Source: Pseudomonas putida
Lineage (GTDB): Bacteria; Pseudomonadota; Gammaproteobacteria; Pseudomonadales; Pseudomonadaceae
DNA: 64,000 bases
Assembly (NCBI GenBank): GCA_041071465.1
Contig: CP163498.1
Location: 2,012,001 to 2,076,000 of the forward strand
Direction: 5' to 3'
The translations under genes and the position numbers were made by a program. Positions 48,779 to 58,495 of the stretch are shown here, one piece after another. Numbering within the stretch: the first letter of the stretch is position 1; each line of letters opens with the position of its first letter. The notes beneath the pieces are model-generated. The model was not told the DNA's origin, did not search any database, and saw nothing but the letters and a program-made list of their open reading frames with translations.

Positions 48779-49546
48779 TCATTCCTGCCGTGCACCCTCC
48801 CGTGCTGCATAGGCAATGCAGGCCTCGCGAAACGCCTGAAACAGGCGCAGCGAGACCGGGTTTTCGTTGAAGCGCCACTCCGGGTGCCACTGCACGCCAA
48901 GCACAAAGCCCGGCGCGTCGGGCATGGACACTGCTTCGATCAGGCCATCCGGGGCCCGTGCCTCGACGCGCAGGCCTGGGGCCAGGCGGTCGATGCCCTG
49001 ACTGTGCAGCGAGTTGACCTCGAACTGCGCCGCCAGGCCCAAGCGCTCGAACAACCCGCCAGGCTCGATGCCGACCGGGTGACGAGGGCCGTACTGCACC
49101 TCCAGGGGGGCATCCTCAGGTTCGCGGTGATCCAGGTATCCAGGCAGTTCCTGCACGCGCTGGTGCAGGCTGCCGCCAAGGGCCACGTTCAGTTCCTGGT
49201 AGCCACGGCAAATGCAGAACACCGGCACACCGGCGGCAATGGCCGCCTGCAGCAGCGGCAGGGTCAGGCGATCACGCGCCAGGTCATGCCGGGTACCTGC
49301 CACACTGGGGGCGCCATTGTAATGATGCGGTTCGATATTTGAAGGCGAGCCGGTAAAAACAATGCCGTGCAGGCGAGCCAGCAGCGCATGCGTGTCGCTG
49401 CCGCCATCACGGGCCGGCAAGATCAGCGGTAAGCCGGCAAAGCCGGCCGCCTCGACATACTTGTCGCCCACCGTGTGCGACGAGTTCTTCCCCACCTGCT
49501 GACGGCAGGCGCTGACACCGATCAAGGGGACCGCAGTTGCGCTCAT
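48779..49546 (-). CDS. puuD: Gamma-glutamyl-gamma-aminobutyrate hydrolase (class I glutamine amidotransferase)
   Basis: The 255-residue peptidase C26 protein would release GABA from gamma-glutamyl-GABA in the Puu pathway. The nucleophile Cys is in PVFCICRGYQELN and the catalytic His in LGVQWHPEW. ATG 49546 lies four bases after the puuA stop, indicating translational coupling. An open frame extends upstream inside puuA without support. The order puuA-puuD supports the polyamine role; the substrate is inferred from family and neighbour. Confidence 0.9.
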   Translation of the reverse strand: MSATAVPLIGVSACRQQVGKNSSHTVGDKYVEAAGFAGLPLILPARDGGSDTHALLARLHGIVFTGSPSNIEPHHYNGAPSVAGTRHDLARDRLTLPLLQAAIAAGVPVFCICRGYQELNVALGGSLHQRVQELPGYLDHREPEDAPLEVQYGPRHPVGIEPGGLFERLGLAAQFEVNSLHSQGIDRLAPGLRVEARAPDGLIEAVSMPDAPGFVLGVQWHPEWRFNENPVSLRLFQAFREACIAYAAREGARQE

Positions 49547-49550
49547 GGGC

Positions 49551-50932
49551 TTACACCGTGTGCAGGTACCAGTTGTACTCGAGGTCGGAAATCGACACTT
49601 CGAACTCGGCCAGTTCGCTTTCCTTGCAGGCCACGAAGATATCGATGTAGTCCGGGCTGATGTATTGGTTGAGAACTTCGCTGTCATCCAGCGCGCGCAG
49701 GGCGTCGCGCAGGTTGTTCGGCAGGCTTTGCTCCAGCTGTTCGTAGGAGTTGCCTTCGATCGGCGCCTGGGGCTCGACCTTGTTGGTCAGGCCGTGGTGA
49801 ACACCGGCAAGGATCGCGGCGAGCATCAGGTACGGGTTGGCGTCGGCGCCAGCCACACGGTGCTCCAGGCGCACGTTGTCGCTGCTGTCGGTGGGCACGC
49901 GTACTGCCACGGTGCGGTTGTCCAGGCCCCAGCTCGGCGCATTGGGCACGTAGAACTGCGCACCGAAGCGGCGGTAGGAGTTGATGTTCGGGCACAGGAA
50001 GGCCATCGACGCCGGCATGGTTTCCAGCACGCCGCCAATGGCGTGGCGCAGCGTGTCGCTTTGCAGCGGGTCGTCACTGGCGAAGATGTTCTTGCCGGTT
50101 TTCTTGTCCAGCAGCGAAATGTGCACGTGCAGACCATTGCCTGCCTGACCTGGGTAGGGCTTGGCCATGAAGGTCGTGTCCATTTCATGGTCGTAGGCCA
50201 CGTTCTTGATCAGGCGCTTGAGCAGAATCGCGTAGTCGCACGCCTTCAGCGGATCAGCCACATGGTGCAGGTTGACCTCGAACTGCGCCGGGGCGCTTTC
50301 CTTGACGATGGCGTCGGCGGGCAGGCCTTGTTCCTTGGCTGCTTCGAGCATGTCCTGCAGGCAGTCGGCGTATTCGTCGAGGTCGTCGATCAGGTACACC
50401 TGGGTTGACTGCGGGCGCTTGCCGGAAATCGGTGAGCGCGGCGGCTGTGGACGACCGTTGAGGTTGTCCTGGTCGATCAGGTAGAACTCCAGCTCGAACG
50501 CCGCGCAGATATCCAGGCCCAGGTCGTCGAACTTGCTCACCACCTGGCGCAGCACTTCACGCGGGTCGGCGAAGAACGGCTGGCCATCCAGTTCGTGCAT
50601 GGTCATCAGCAACTGCGCGGTGGGGCGCTTCTGCCAGGGCTCGTCCGACAGCGTGCCGGGATCGGGAAGCAGATGCGGTCGGCATCGCCGATGTCCAGGC
50701 CAAGGCCGGTGCTCTCGACCGTGGAGCCGTTGATGTCCAGGGCGAACAGCGAAGCCGGCAGGTTGATGCCCTTCTCGTACACCTTGTGCAGGCTGGCCCG
50801 CTCGATGCGCTTGCCACGTACCACGCCATTCATGTCGGAGATCAGCAGGTCTACATACTGCGTGTCCGGATGGGCCTGGAGGAAGTCATTCATCTCGCTG
50901 GAAGAACTGGCGCACGGGGTTACCGACGTCAT
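49551..50932 (-). pseudogene. puuA: Gamma-glutamylputrescine synthetase-like glutamine synthetase, frameshifted as given
   Basis: The corrected product is 460 residues, a glutamine synthetase-fold ligase of the PuuA/SpuI type that joins glutamate to an amine. The first frame (MTSVTPCASSSSEMNDFLQ, DLLISDMNGVVRGKRI, to DADRICFPIP) runs out near 50656. The next carries the main catalytic part (FELEFYLID, NGLHVHISL, LEHRVAGADANPYL) to the stop at 49551. One missing G restores PIPGTLSDEPW. The start at 50932 has AAGGA 8 bases upstream. Residues for ATP and metal binding are present; the amine substrate is inferred. puuD follows in the same transcript. Confidence 0.9.
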
Positions 50933-51137
50933 GGTGTACATCCTTTGATGTGCTGCGGCGATGTGGGGATACGGCTGGCGCCTCACGGGCGACGATGGTT
51001 GCAGCTGTTGTTCTTTTCACTTTCCCATCGTGGGGATTGGTTACCCGACCGGGCGCATTGATTCCGGGGGGCCGTTTCACTATAAAATGGCTCCGACGCA
51101 ACAGACATTGGCAATTCGGCAAGCAGAGCGTGCACCA

Positions 51138-52010
51138 ATGCAATATCAGATTACCCACGCCGACCTCTCTCTGGTCCTGGCACTGGAACGTGGCCGCTCG
51201 CTGGCCAAAGCCGCCGAGCTACTCAAAGTCGACGTTTCGACGGTGTTCCGCTCGATCCGCCGGCTGGAGTCGGCGCTGGGCACAGCCTTGTTCGTCAAGA
51301 GCCGCAAGGGCTACTTGCCGACCGACACCGCCCAGGCCCTGGCCGAGCAGGCCGAGCGCGCCGAGCAGGCGCTGGAGGCGGCGCGCATTGCCATGACCAG
51401 TGGCGAGCAAGTGGTCAGCGGCACGGTGCGCGTGACCTGTACCGAGGCGGTGATGCACAGCCTGCTGCTGCCGGCACTGGCCGAGTTCATGCCCAACTAC
51501 CCGGCCTTGTCGCTGGAGATGGGCACCTCCAACACCTTCGCCAACCTCAGCCGGCGCGACGCCGACATCGCCTTGCGCCTGACCAACACGCCACCAGAGC
51601 ACCTGGTGGGCCGCAACCTGGGCTCTACTTCTTATGTCGTCTGCGGCCAGCCGCAGTGGCGCGAACGCCTGACCGAGTCGCCCGGCAGCGTGCCGTGGAT
51701 CGCCCCTGACGACTCGATGCAGGACCACCCCACGGTGGTCTGGCGCAACCAGCAGCACCCAGGGCTGAGCCCACGCTACCAGTGCAGCAGCATGTCGACC
51801 ATCGCCCAGTTGGTCACCGCAGGCCTGGGCGTGGCGGCATTGCCGGACTACATGGTGCACGCGCTGCCTGGGGTGGATGCACTGAGCGGCCCGCTGCCCG
51901 GCTGCGACACCCAGCTGTGGCTGCTGACCCGGCCGGATTGCCGTGCATTGCGCTCGGTTCAGACCCTGTTCGAGGAACTGACCCCGCGGTTGCGTGACGC
52001 GATGCTCTGA
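51138..52010 (+). CDS. LysR-family transcriptional regulator
   Basis: The 290-residue protein has an N-terminal helix-turn-helix (RSLAKAAELLKVDVSTVFRS) and a LysR effector domain with the typical late LVTAGLGVAALPDYMV. The start at 51138 (MQYQITHADLSLVLALE) fits the family; an in-frame ATG at 51087 would add 17 residues. The ribosome-binding site is weak. It is divergent from puuA across about 205 bases and is a candidate regulator of puuA-puuD, though LysR proteins of this subgroup have varied targets. Confidence 0.87.
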   Translation: MQYQITHADLSLVLALERGRSLAKAAELLKVDVSTVFRSIRRLESALGTALFVKSRKGYLPTDTAQALAEQAERAEQALEAARIAMTSGEQVVSGTVRVTCTEAVMHSLLLPALAEFMPNYPALSLEMGTSNTFANLSRRDADIALRLTNTPPEHLVGRNLGSTSYVVCGQPQWRERLTESPGSVPWIAPDDSMQDHPTVVWRNQQHPGLSPRYQCSSMSTIAQLVTAGLGVAALPDYMVHALPGVDALSGPLPGCDTQLWLLTRPDCRALRSVQTLFEELTPRLRDAML

Positions 52011-52039
52011 GGTTATCGTCAGGCTCAAGTATCGCGGCT

Positions 52040-52110
52040 GTCTGTTCCGGCTCTTTCGCGGGCCAACCCACTTCCACGGGGCAGGCGATGCCTGAGCGAG
52101 CGGGTTGGCC
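52040..52110. repeat. Degenerate REP-like inverted repeat before rpoZ
   Basis: The 240-base gap 52011-52250 holds GGCCAACCC (52061-52069) and its inverse GGGTTGGCC (52101-52109), around CTTTCGCGGG remnants of a REP unit, then the rpoZ promoter region. Confidence 0.5.
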
Positions 52111-52160
52111 ACAAAGAAGCAAACACAGGGCTTCTAGGTGACCGCCCGGCAAAACAGCGC

Positions 52161-52189
52161 TTCCCTATTGGCTGGTGAATTTTTATACT
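52161..52189 (+). promoter_or_regulatory. Candidate rpoZ promoter
   Basis: TTCCCT (52161-52166), a 17-base spacer and TATACT (52184-52189) lie about 60 bases before rpoZ. The -10 is strong and the -35 weak. Confidence 0.45.
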
Positions 52190-52250
52190 ATCGAGTCCGC
52201 CTGCCCATTATTGGGCTGCACGCCCACCGCAATTGCTACTGAGGAAGACC

Positions 52251-52514
52251 ATGGCCCGCGTAACTGTTGAAGACTGCCTGGAACACGTGGATAACCGCTT
52301 CGAGCTGGTCATGCTCTCGACCAAGCGCGCTCGCCAGCTGGCGACCGGCGGCAAAGAGCCACGCGTTGCGTGGGAAAACGACAAGCCGACCGTTGTTGCC
52401 CTGCGCGAAATCGCCGAAGGCATCGTCACCAACGAATTCATCGCCGCTGAAGAGATCGTCACCGAGGATCCGGTGTTCGCCGCGTTCGAGGACGAGAACA
52501 ACGAGGCTGTCTGA
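52251..52514 (+). CDS. rpoZ: RNA polymerase omega subunit
   Basis: The 87-residue protein begins [20 protein letters not shown] with the KRARQL segment, the omega hallmark. It helps RNA polymerase assemble and forms part of a ppGpp site, which fits its place before spoT. GAGGAAG precedes ATG 52251; a start six codons earlier lacks support. Full length. Confidence 0.97.
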   Translation: MARVTVEDCLEHVDNRFELVMLSTKRARQLATGGKEPRVAWENDKPTVVALREIAEGIVTNEFIAAEEIVTEDPVFAAFEDENNEAV

Positions 52515-52573
52515 TTGATGCCAGGTCGACGTCGCACGGCGCAAGGCCCTCTTCCTCGGCAGGAGGTGAACCC

Positions 52574-54682
52574 ATGCCGGGTATAGAAGCCTTGGCCGAA
52601 CGGCTGTCGACCTATCTTGGCCCCGAACAGGTCAACCTGGTCCGGCGCGCCTATTTCTATGCCGAACAGGCCCACGATGGGCAGCGCCGCCGCAGTGGCG
52701 AGCCCTACGTGACGCATCCGCTGGCCGTGGCCAGCATCCTCGCCGACATGCACATGGACCATCAGAGCCTGATGGCGGCCATGCTGCACGATGTGATCGA
52801 AGACACCGGCATCGCCAAGGAAGCCCTCAGCCAGCAGTTTGGCGAGACCGTGGCCGAGCTGGTCGATGGGGTCAGCAAGCTGACCCAGATGAACTTCGAG
52901 ACCAAGGCCGAGGCGCAGGCCGAGAACTTCCAGAAGATGGCCATGGCCATGGCTCGCGATATCCGCGTGATCCTGGTCAAGCTGGCCGACCGCCTGCATA
53001 ACATGCGCACCCTGGAAGTGCTGTCCGGCGAAAAGCGTCGGCGCATCGCCAAGGAAACCCTCGAAATCTACGCCCCCATCGCCAATCGCCTGGGGATGCA
53101 CACCGTGCGCGTGGAGTTCGAAGACCTCGGTTTCAAGGCCATGCACCCGATGCGCTCGTCGCTGATTCACCGAGCGGTGAAAAGCGCACGCGGCAACCGT
53201 AAAGAGATCGTCGCCAAGATCGAGCACTCGCTGGCCAACTGCCTGGCCGCCGATGGTATCGAGGGCGAGGTCAGCGGCCGGCAGAAACACCTCTATGGCA
53301 TCTACAAGAAGATGCGCGGCAAGCGCCGTGCCTTCAACGAGATCATGGACGTGTATGCCTTCCGCATCATCGTCGACAAGGTCGATACCTGCTACCGCGT
53401 GCTTGGCGCCGTGCACAACTTGTACAAGCCGCTGCCCGGTCGCTTCAAGGATTACATCGCGATCCCCAAGGCCAACGGCTACCAGTCGTTGCACACCACG
53501 CTGTTCGGCATGCACGGCGTGCCCATCGAAATCCAGATCCGCACCCGCGAGATGGAAGAGATGGCCAACAATGGCATCGCCGCGCACTGGCTGTACAAGT
53601 CCAACGACGACGAACAGCCCAAGGGCAGCCACGCCCGCGCGCGTCAGTGGGTCAAAGGCATCCTCGAGCTGCAGCAACGTGCCGGCAACTCGCTGGAATT
53701 CATCGAGAGCGTGAAGATCGACCTGTTCCCGGACGAGGTCTACGTGTTCACGCCCAAGGGCCGCATCATGGAGCTGCCCAAAGGCTCCACGGCCGTCGAC
53801 TTCGCCTACGCGGTGCACACCGACGTCGGCAACAGCTGCATCGCCTGCCGCATCAACCGTCGCCTGGCGCCGCTGTCCGAACCGCTGCAAAGCGGCTCGA
53901 CAGTGGAAATCGTCAGTGCCCCGGGCGCCCGACCGAACCCGGCCTGGCTCAACTTCGTGGTCACCGGCAAGGCGCGCACGCACATCCGCCACGCGCTCAA
54001 GCAGCAGCGCCGCTCCGAGTCCATCAGCCTGGGCGAGCGCCTGCTGAACAAGGTCCTCACCGGCTTCGACAGCAGCCTGGAAAAAATCCCCCAGGAGCGC
54101 ATTCAAGCGATTCTGGCCGAGTACCGCCTGGAGCTGATCGAAGACCTGCTCGAGGACATCGGCCTGGGCAACCGCATGGCCTACGTGGTCGCCCGTCGCC
54201 TGCTGTCGGCCGAAGGCGAACAGCTGCCGGCGCCGGAAGGCCCGCTGGCGATCCGCGGTACCGAAGGCCTGGTGCTGAGCTACGCCAAGTGCTGCACACC
54301 GATCCCAGGTGACCCGATCGTCGGCCACCTGTCGGCAGGCAAGGGCATGGTCGTGCACCTGGAAAACTGCCGCAACATCAGTGAAATCCGCCATAACCCG
54401 GAAAAGTGCGTACAGCTCTCCTGGGCCAAGGACATCACCGGCGAGTTCAATGTCGAACTGCGTGTCGAACTGGAACACCAGCGCGGCCTGATCGCCCTGC
54501 TGGCCAGCAGTGTCAACGCCGCCGACGGCAACATCGAGAAAATCAGCATGGACGAACGCGACGGCCGTATCAGCGTGGTCCAACTGGTGGTCAGCGTGCA
54601 CGACCGCGTGCACCTGGCGCGTGTGATCAAGAAGCTGCGTACCCTGACCGGTGTGGTCCGCATCACCCGCATGCGTACGTAG
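52574..54682 (+). CDS. spoT: Bifunctional (p)ppGpp synthase/hydrolase SpoT
   Basis: The 702-residue protein has the RelA/SpoT order: HD hydrolase domain (about 25-170; [24 protein letters not shown]), synthetase domain (about 230-350; the IYKKMRGKR and [18 protein letters not shown] motifs), TGS domain (about 385-445) and a C-terminal ACT domain (about 625-702). The HD motif (MLHDVIEDT) is intact, so hydrolase activity is expected; the synthetase motifs look complete too. CAGGAGGTG precedes the start. It is 60 bases after rpoZ and 23 before ridA. Confidence 0.96.
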   Translation: MPGIEALAERLSTYLGPEQVNLVRRAYFYAEQAHDGQRRRSGEPYVTHPLAVASILADMHMDHQSLMAAMLHDVIEDTGIAKEALSQQFGETVAELVDGVSKLTQMNFETKAEAQAENFQKMAMAMARDIRVILVKLADRLHNMRTLEVLSGEKRRRIAKETLEIYAPIANRLGMHTVRVEFEDLGFKAMHPMRSSLIHRAVKSARGNRKEIVAKIEHSLANCLAADGIEGEVSGRQKHLYGIYKKMRGKRRAFNEIMDVYAFRIIVDKVDTCYRVLGAVHNLYKPLPGRFKDYIAIPKANGYQSLHTTLFGMHGVPIEIQIRTREMEEMANNGIAAHWLYKSNDDEQPKGSHARARQWVKGILELQQRAGNSLEFIESVKIDLFPDEVYVFTPKGRIMELPKGSTAVDFAYAVHTDVGNSCIACRINRRLAPLSEPLQSGSTVEIVSAPGARPNPAWLNFVVTGKARTHIRHALKQQRRSESISLGERLLNKVLTGFDSSLEKIPQERIQAILAEYRLELIEDLLEDIGLGNRMAYVVARRLLSAEGEQLPAPEGPLAIRGTEGLVLSYAKCCTPIPGDPIVGHLSAGKGMVVHLENCRNISEIRHNPEKCVQLSWAKDITGEFNVELRVELEHQRGLIALLASSVNAADGNIEKISMDERDGRISVVQLVVSVHDRVHLARVIKKLRTLTGVVRITRMRT

Positions 54683-54705
54683 TCCGCCAACCGCAAGGAG
54701 TCATC

Positions 54706-55086
54706 ATGAGCAAGACCGTCATCACCAGCGACAAGGCCCCAGCCGCCATCGGTACCTACTCGCAAGCGATCAAGGCCGGCAACACCGTGTACATGTCGGG
54801 CCAGATCCCGCTGGACCCGAAGACCATGGAACTGGTCGAAGGCTTCGAAGCCCAGACCGTGCAAGTGTTCGAGAACCTCAAGGCCGTGGCTGAAGCCGCT
54901 GGTGGTTCGTTCAAGGACATCGTCAAGCTGAACATCTTCCTCACCGACCTGAGCCACTTCGCCAAGGTCAACGAGGTGATGGGCCGCTACTTCGAACAGC
55001 CCTACCCAGCCCGCGCCGCCATCGGCGTAGCCGCGCTGCCGAAAGGCTCCCAGGTCGAAATGGACGCCATCCTGGTCATCGAATGA
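54706..55086 (+). CDS. ridA: RidA-family enamine/imine deaminase
   Basis: The 126-residue trimeric protein hydrolyses reactive 2-aminoacrylate and other enamines formed by PLP enzymes. Family features are [23 protein letters not shown] and the substrate Arg in [21 protein letters not shown] precedes the start. It follows spoT by 23 bases, a conserved arrangement. Confidence 0.95.
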   Translation: MSKTVITSDKAPAAIGTYSQAIKAGNTVYMSGQIPLDPKTMELVEGFEAQTVQVFENLKAVAEAAGGSFKDIVKLNIFLTDLSHFAKVNEVMGRYFEQPYPARAAIGVAALPKGSQVEMDAILVIE

Positions 55087-55145
55087 TGCCCCTGGTGACG
55101 GGCGCCCTGCCCGTCACCCTCTCTCCTCTGCAAGGTCAACCCGTC

Positions 55146-55877
55146 ATGCGTCAAGCACTGCCCCTCGCGCTGGCAGCCCTGCTACTGGGCGGCTGCGCCA
55201 GCCACAAACCCGAAGATTTCAACGGCACCTGGATCAACCAGGACGCCATCACTGCGGCGGTCAAAGGCGGCAGCCTGCGCCAAGCACTGAACGAGCACGG
55301 CCCGGTATTCGAGTGGAAACTCGACGTTGCCAGCCAGCAAGCCAGCTACAGCAATGGTTTCGAGGCCGCTGACGGCCAGTTGAGCGCCAATGACAAGCAA
55401 TGGCAGGCCAGCTTCGAGGGCGGCCAGACCGAGCAGTTGTCGCTTGATGGTGACGCGTTGCTGGCTGTCGACCAGCGCGGCGCCAAGCAGACCTTCGTGC
55501 GTGCCAAGGCGCCAGCTGCAGCCAATGCGCCACTGGGCAGCAGCTTCGAAAAGGCGCTGTACCAGGCTTACCTGGGCGGCGACTGGAAGATCGTCGAAGG
55601 CCAGGGCAAAGGTGCCAATGTACGTTTCAGCGACACCGGTAGCGTCACCGGCCTGCCCGGTCCGGACCGCTTCGCCCTGTGCCTGGCGGGCGATTGCGCA
55701 ACCATGGGCGGCAGCAATGACAGCCTGTGGCTGGAGCGCAACCAGCGTGGTGCACCGTTCATCATCAAGCGTGATGGCGACAAGCTGGAGATTTTCCAGG
55801 CGGTTAACCGTGCTCAGCCGGACGACATGCCGGAACTGGCAGCAGGCAAGCGTCAGTGGGTGCTGGAGCGCAGCTGA
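55146..55877 (+). CDS. Hypothetical lipoprotein
   Basis: The 243-residue protein has a lipoprotein signal with lipobox LLGGC at residues 16-20 (MRQALPLALAALLLGGCASH). The rest has no domain I recognise; it is rich in short strands (FNGTWINQDA, EWKLDVASQQASYS), with a Cys pair in CLAGDCATM, suggesting a beta-rich outer-membrane-anchored protein. ATG 55146 is chosen for the signal peptide; the frame is open from 55083. It follows ridA by 59 bases and may share its transcript. Function unknown. Confidence 0.85.
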   Translation: MRQALPLALAALLLGGCASHKPEDFNGTWINQDAITAAVKGGSLRQALNEHGPVFEWKLDVASQQASYSNGFEAADGQLSANDKQWQASFEGGQTEQLSLDGDALLAVDQRGAKQTFVRAKAPAAANAPLGSSFEKALYQAYLGGDWKIVEGQGKGANVRFSDTGSVTGLPGPDRFALCLAGDCATMGGSNDSLWLERNQRGAPFIIKRDGDKLEIFQAVNRAQPDDMPELAAGKRQWVLERS

Positions 55878-55890
55878 AATCGAGCGCGGT

Positions 55891-56018
55891 TCCTGTAGGC
55901 GCGGCCTTGTGTCGCGATAGGGCTGCGAAGCAGCCCCCGCATTCTATGCGGCGACGCTGAAATCCTGGGGCCGCTGCGCGCCCCATCGCGACACAAGGCC
56001 GCTCCTACAGGGACCGCA
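55891..56018. repeat. REP pair
   Basis: Inverted units of the GACACAAGGCCGC class at both ends, with GGGCTGCGAAGCAGCCC hairpin and a GGGGCCGC unit between, separate the lipoprotein from the convergent SDR gene. Confidence 0.82.
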
Positions 56019-56892
56019 TCAGGCCTGAGACTGATTTTTTCCTTGAAGGATCGCGGCATAGCCTTCCTTGTAACTTGGGTACACCGGCGCCCAGCCCAAC
56101 GCGCGCGCCCGGGCATTGCTGCAGCGCTTGCTGCCGGTGCGCCGTACCCGCTGCTCATCGGACCACTCGGTAACGCCCATGTACGCCCGCAGCCAGGCCA
56201 CCACATCGGCCAGCGGCGCAGGGTCGTCGTCGACACCGATGTAGCATTCGTCCAGCGCCATGCCATCGGCATCAGCCTGCAGCAGAAACGCCAGCAGGCT
56301 GGCAGCATCCTCGGCATGAATGCGGTTGCCATACAGCGGCGGCTCCTCGGCCACACGGTAGCCCTGGCGAACCTGGCTCAACAGCCACTCGCGGCCTGGG
56401 CCATAGATACCGGTCAGGCGCACCACGCTCGCCGGGATGCCACTGGCCCGCGCCAGCTGTTCCGCCTCCAGCATCACCCGCCCGGAATAGCCCTCCGGTT
56501 CGGTGGCCGCGCCTTCCTCGATCCACTCGCCATCCATCCTTCTGCGCATACACGCTGCTGCTGGAGACGAACAGCAGCCGACGCGGGCGCTGGCCACGCT
56601 CGACCAGCCAGGCCAACACATGACGCAAGCCATCAACATAGGCCGCCTGGTAACCCGCCTCGTCGTGCTGGCTGGCCGCCACGCAGTAAACCAGGTAGTC
56701 CAGTGGGCCTTGTGGCCAGGCTTGCGGGATCGAAGGCTCGGCCAGGTCCGCGGCGACTGGTTGAACGCCCGCTGGCAGCTGCTCGACCGAACGGCGCAGG
56801 CCACTCACCTGCCAACCTTTAGCCAGCATCTGCAGGGCAAGACGCCCACCCACATCACCACAACCCACCACCATCACGGAAAGGTCTGACAT
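56019..56892 (-). pseudogene. NAD-dependent epimerase/dehydratase-like protein (YeeZ-like), frameshifted as given
   Basis: The corrected product is about 289 residues, an extended short-chain dehydrogenase related to YeeZ. The nucleotide-binding glycines are at residues 5-15 (SVMVVGCGDVGGRLA) and SSSSVYAQKDG carries the catalytic Ser/Tyr region. There the frame is lost; the adjacent frame resumes GEWIEEGAATEPEGYSG and continues with VVRLTGIYGPGREWL to the stop. The site has a tandem CATCCATC (56531-56538, plus strand), so the extra material is either one base or one 4-bp repeat unit. This differs from the single-base losses elsewhere. GGGAG precedes the start at 56892. No substrate can be given. 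Confidence 0.87.
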
Positions 56893-56967
56893 CTTTAAAC
56901 TCCCTAGACCAATTGATCATCCCGGCCACGCTACACGATGGGCGGCTAGACCATAGGCGAAAAAAGC

Positions 56968-56999
56968 AACAAGATTACTTTTGTTAACAAGAATTACTT
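56968..56999. promoter_or_regulatory. AT-rich exbB control region with direct repeats
   Basis: AACAAGATTACTT (56968-56980) is repeated as AACAAGAATTACTT (56986-56999) with TTGTTAACAA palindrome (56981-56990) overlapping. The region is the AT-richest part of the gap between the SDR gene and exbB. A clear Fur box is not visible. Confidence 0.4.
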
Positions 57000-57082
57000 G
57001 CAATAATGGCGGCCAATTTGTTCTCGGCCTACCTCGAGGCCTTGGAGAACGCTCACTTTTTTCTTCATCAGGTCCGGCCAGC

Positions 57083-58063
57083 ATGACACGTACTCAACCT
57101 TCCGCTTCGCCAACCCCGTCGCGCGCCTGGCGCGCCATCGCCGCGCTGACGCTCAGCCTGGTGCTGGCCCCGGTGGCCATGGCCGATGAGCCAACTGCCA
57201 ATGCCGCCACGCCTGCCGCTGCCTCTGCTCCGGCCGCTCCGGCAGCACCTGCCGTGGAAGGCCAGGCACCTGCAGGCCAAGCGCAAGCTGCCGCCCCGGC
57301 AGATTCGCAGGTACTGGTCGACCCCGCCACCGATACACTGGTTGAAGACACCTCGCTGGGCATGGCGCACGACCTGTCCCCTTGGGGCATGTACAAGAAC
57401 GCCGACATCGTGGTGAAGATCGTCATGATCGGCCTGGCCATCGCCTCCATCATCACTTGGACCATCTGGATCGCCAAAGGCTTCGAGCTGATGGGCGCCA
57501 AACGTCGCCTGCGGGGTGAAATTGCCCAGCTGAAGAAATCCACCACCCTTAAAGAAGCCAGCGAAGTCTCCAACAAGGAAGGCACCCTGGCCCACACGCT
57601 GGTCCACGATGCCCTCGAAGAAATGCGTCTGTCGGCCAACGCCCGTGAAAAAGAGGGTATCAAGGAACGCGTCAGCTTCCGCCTGGAGCGCTTGGTGCAT
57701 GCCAGCGGCCGCACCATGAGCAGCGGCACCGGCGTCCTGGCCACCATCGGCTCCACCGCGCCGTTCGTCGGTCTGTTCGGTACCGTATGGGGCATCATGA
57801 ACAGCTTCATCGGCATCGCCAAGACCCAGACCACCAACCTGGCCGTGGTTGCCCCAGGTATCGCCGAAGCCCTGCTGGCCACCGCCCTGGGTCTGGTCGC
57901 GGCAATCCCGGCTGTGGTCATCTACAACGTCTTCGCCCGCTCCATTGCCGGCTACAAGGCCCAGGTGTCCGACGCCTCCGCACAGGTACTGCTGCTGGTC
58001 AGCCGTGACCTGGACCACCAGGGCAGCGAGCGCGCTGCCCCGCACATGGTGAAAGTGGGGTAA
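57083..58063 (+). CDS. exbB: TonB-system proton channel subunit ExbB
   Basis: The 326-residue inner-membrane protein of the TonB energy system works with ExbD and TonB to drive uptake of siderophores and other ligands. It has the Pseudomonas-type N-terminal extension: a signal-like segment (to about MADEP, residue 36) and an Ala/Pro-rich periplasmic stretch (about 37-75), before three membrane segments (about 112-135, 215-245, 260-285). The conserved pore stretch is TIGSTAPFVGLFGTVWGIM. ATG 57083 follows a weak AGGT site. It leads exbB-exbD-tonB. Confidence 0.95.
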   Translation: MTRTQPSASPTPSRAWRAIAALTLSLVLAPVAMADEPTANAATPAAASAPAAPAAPAVEGQAPAGQAQAAAPADSQVLVDPATDTLVEDTSLGMAHDLSPWGMYKNADIVVKIVMIGLAIASIITWTIWIAKGFELMGAKRRLRGEIAQLKKSTTLKEASEVSNKEGTLAHTLVHDALEEMRLSANAREKEGIKERVSFRLERLVHASGRTMSSGTGVLATIGSTAPFVGLFGTVWGIMNSFIGIAKTQTTNLAVVAPGIAEALLATALGLVAAIPAVVIYNVFARSIAGYKAQVSDASAQVLLLVSRDLDHQGSERAAPHMVKVG

Positions 58064-58066
58064 ACC

Positions 58067-58495
58067 ATGGGCCTGCATCTCAACGAAGGTGGCGACGACC
58101 TCGCCGAAAACCACGAAATCAACGTTACGCCGTTCATCGACGTAATGCTGGTGCTGCTGATCATCTTCATGGTCGCAGCCCCCTTGGCCACGGTCGACAT
58201 CAAGGTCGACCTGCCAGCCTCGACCGCCAAACCGGCGCCGAGGCCCGAGAAGCCGGTGTTCGTCAGCGTCAAGGCCGACCAGAAGCTGTACGTCGGCGAC
58301 GATCAGGTTGCTGCGCCCGAACAGCTTGGCCCGATGCTCGACGCCAAGACCAAGGGTGACAAGGAAACCACCATCTTCTTCCAGGCCGACAAAGGCGTGG
58401 ATTACGGTGACCTGATGGAAGTGATGAACAACATGCGCGCGGCCGGCTACCTCAAGGTCGGTCTGGTAGGTCTCGAGACGGCAGCCAAGAAATGA
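58067..58495 (+). CDS. exbD: TonB-system proton channel subunit ExbD
   Basis: The 142-residue protein has one membrane segment (about 23-43) with the proton-carrying Asp25 in TPFIDVMLVLLIIFM, and a periplasmic C-terminal domain. It begins four bases after the exbB stop and overlaps tonB by four bases (ATGA), so the three genes are translationally coupled. Confidence 0.96.
   Translation: MGLHLNEGGDDLAENHEINVTPFIDVMLVLLIIFMVAAPLATVDIKVDLPASTAKPAPRPEKPVFVSVKADQKLYVGDDQVAAPEQLGPMLDAKTKGDKETTIFFQADKGVDYGDLMEVMNNMRAAGYLKVGLVGLETAAKK

Noticed and set aside
52208..54613. 801-codon open frame antisense to spoT
   Set aside because: spoT is certain from its domains; the long antisense frame is a codon-usage artefact.
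56981..57010. Fur box before exbB
   Set aside because: The AT-rich sequence matches the Fur 19-mer or 7-1-7 core poorly in either direction, so only direct repeats are reported.
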